Assembly (NCBI GenBank): GCA_013813615.1
Contig: JACCRJ010000441.1
Span: 1-5,781, forward strand
Source: Lautropia sp.
Lineage (GTDB): Bacteria > Pseudomonadota > Gammaproteobacteria > Burkholderiales > Burkholderiaceae_E
Length of the DNA stretch: 5,781 nt
Direction of reading: 5' to 3'
Below are positions 5,091 to 5,781 of the stretch, piece by piece. Each line of letters starts with the position of its first letter. The stretch's first letter is position 1. The position numbers and the translations under genes are program-made. The notes under the pieces are model-generated. The model was not told the origin of the DNA. It was given only the letters and a program-made list of their open reading frames with translations, and did not search any database.

Positions 5091-5781
5091 CTAGTGCGGT
5101 GGAATGCCGACAGCCGCCGCTGCGTTCTCTATCGGCACTGCGAAACCAATGCCCACGAAGGAGCGCTGGTTGTTGGGATTCAGGATGGCGGTGACGATAC
5201 CGATCACTTCGCCTTCGTGGGTCACGAGCGGGCCGCCTGAACTGCCGGGGTTGGCCGCCGCGTCGAACTGGATCAGGTTGGTCAGCAGCCGTTCACCACT
5301 GGTGGAGCGGTACTCACGCGCGAAACCGGAAATGACGCCCGCGCTCACCGACGGACCGATGTCAAACGGAAAGCCCACCGCGACCACGCCGTCGCCTTCC
5401 CGCAGGTCGCCGGTGGAACGCAGCGTGGCCGGCTGAAGATCGTCCGGCAATGTCACCGCCTGAAGCACCGCCAGGTCATGCTCGGGCCGCATGCCGGTGA
5501 CATTGGCTTCCGACTCGGTGCCGTCTGCGAAGACCACCATGAGCCGCTGCGCGCCGCTGACCACGTGGAGGTTGGTAAGGATGAGGCCGCTGTCCTTGAT
5601 GACGACCCCGGTACCGACGCCCTTCTGCACCTCCTTGGGATCCTCCTTGGCCGACTTCTGGGGGTCCTTGCGGGTGTCCCGGGAGGCGTCCTTGGCCCCA
5701 TCCTTCTGCGACGGCCTGGACCGCCCTTTCTGGTTGTCGCTTTCCGCCGGCGCTTTCGGATCCACCTCTTCCGGTCCGAAC
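5091..5781 (-). CDS. Trypsin-like serine protease (S1C/HtrA-type), no PDZ domain, 5' end off window
   Basis: The visible part covers about 229 residues. Numbering here is from a GTG at 5765, but the frame runs open to the window end (F-G-P-E-E before it), so the true start and any signal peptide are outside. A charged Lys/Asp/Glu/Ser/Pro linker (1-48) leads into the protease domain (about 50-215). The catalytic triad is complete: His67 in T-N-L-H-V-V, Asp97 in E-H-D-L-A-V-L and Ser176 in N-P-G-S-S-G-G-P-L. V-G-F-P (130-133) and I-G-F-A-V-P-I (206-212) are also typical of HtrA/DegP-like domains. The protein stops about a dozen residues after that last motif, so no PDZ domain follows. HtrA-type proteases usually act in the periplasm, and that is the likely place here although the export signal cannot be seen. 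It lies 43 bases upstream of MoxR on the same strand, suggesting a shared operon. The protease call is firm; substrate unknown. Confidence 0.92.
   Translation of the reverse strand, partial: FGPEEVDPKAPAESDNQKGRSRPSQKDGAKDASRDTRKDPQKSAKEDPKEVQKGVGTGVVIKDSGLILTNLHVVSGAQRLMVVFADGTESEANVTGMRPEHDLAVLQAVTLPDDLQPATLRSTGDLREGDGVVAVGFPFDIGPSVSAGVISGFAREYRSTSGERLLTNLIQFDAAANPGSSGGPLVTHEGEVIGIVTAILNPNNQRSFVGIGFAVPIENAAAAVGIPPH

Noticed and set aside
4004..5194. Long open frame of 396 codons on the plus strand opposite MoxR
   Set aside because: It lies antisense to a clearly real AAA+ ATPase, has no recognisable domain, is rich in His/Arg/Gln as expected from reverse reading of GC-rich codons, and runs past both ends of the real gene. 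It is a shadow frame.

Overview
This is a GC-rich stretch of bacterial chromosome. The protein families, the short gene spacing and the strong G/C preference at third codon positions fit a Proteobacterium. The subfamily flavour of the gamma-glutamyltransferase and the VWA protein suggests a beta- or gammaproteobacterium, but that is inference and no taxonomic marker gene is present. The window is almost entirely coding, has no gap of 300 bases or more, and is cut inside a gene at both ends. I see no tRNA, rRNA, CRISPR array, insertion sequence or integrase.

Left part, plus strand (1-2033): a gamma-glutamyltransferase whose first codons lie off the window. The visible start reads through what looks like the end of an export signal (A-L-A before Q). 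It is followed after 26 bases by a small free-standing KTSC-domain protein with a clear ribosome binding site. These two read rightwards and are probably co-transcribed.

Right part, minus strand (2039-5781): a compact four-gene set read leftwards. In order of transcription these are a trypsin-like (S1C/HtrA-type) serine protease without a PDZ domain (5' end off the window), a MoxR-type AAA+ ATPase, a soluble DUF58 protein, and a membrane-anchored BatA-like VWA protein with an intact MIDAS metal site. MoxR/DUF58 overlap by 17 bases and DUF58/VWA overlap by 4 bases (ATGA), so these three are almost certainly translated as a unit. MoxR-DUF58-VWA modules are widespread. They are thought to act as chaperone-like or metal/cofactor-insertion and envelope stress systems, but the client of this one cannot be read from the sequence. 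Positive-inside reasoning places the VWA domain in the periplasm, while MoxR and DUF58 appear cytoplasmic.

The two transcription units converge at 2034-2038 with only five bases between their stop codons. A short imperfect hairpin spans both stops. I did not find a clearly new system. The items most worth a second look are the trimmed MoxR/DUF58/VWA set with a PDZ-less protease at its head, the low-complexity insertion inside the VWA domain, and the altered substrate-site features of the gamma-glutamyltransferase.
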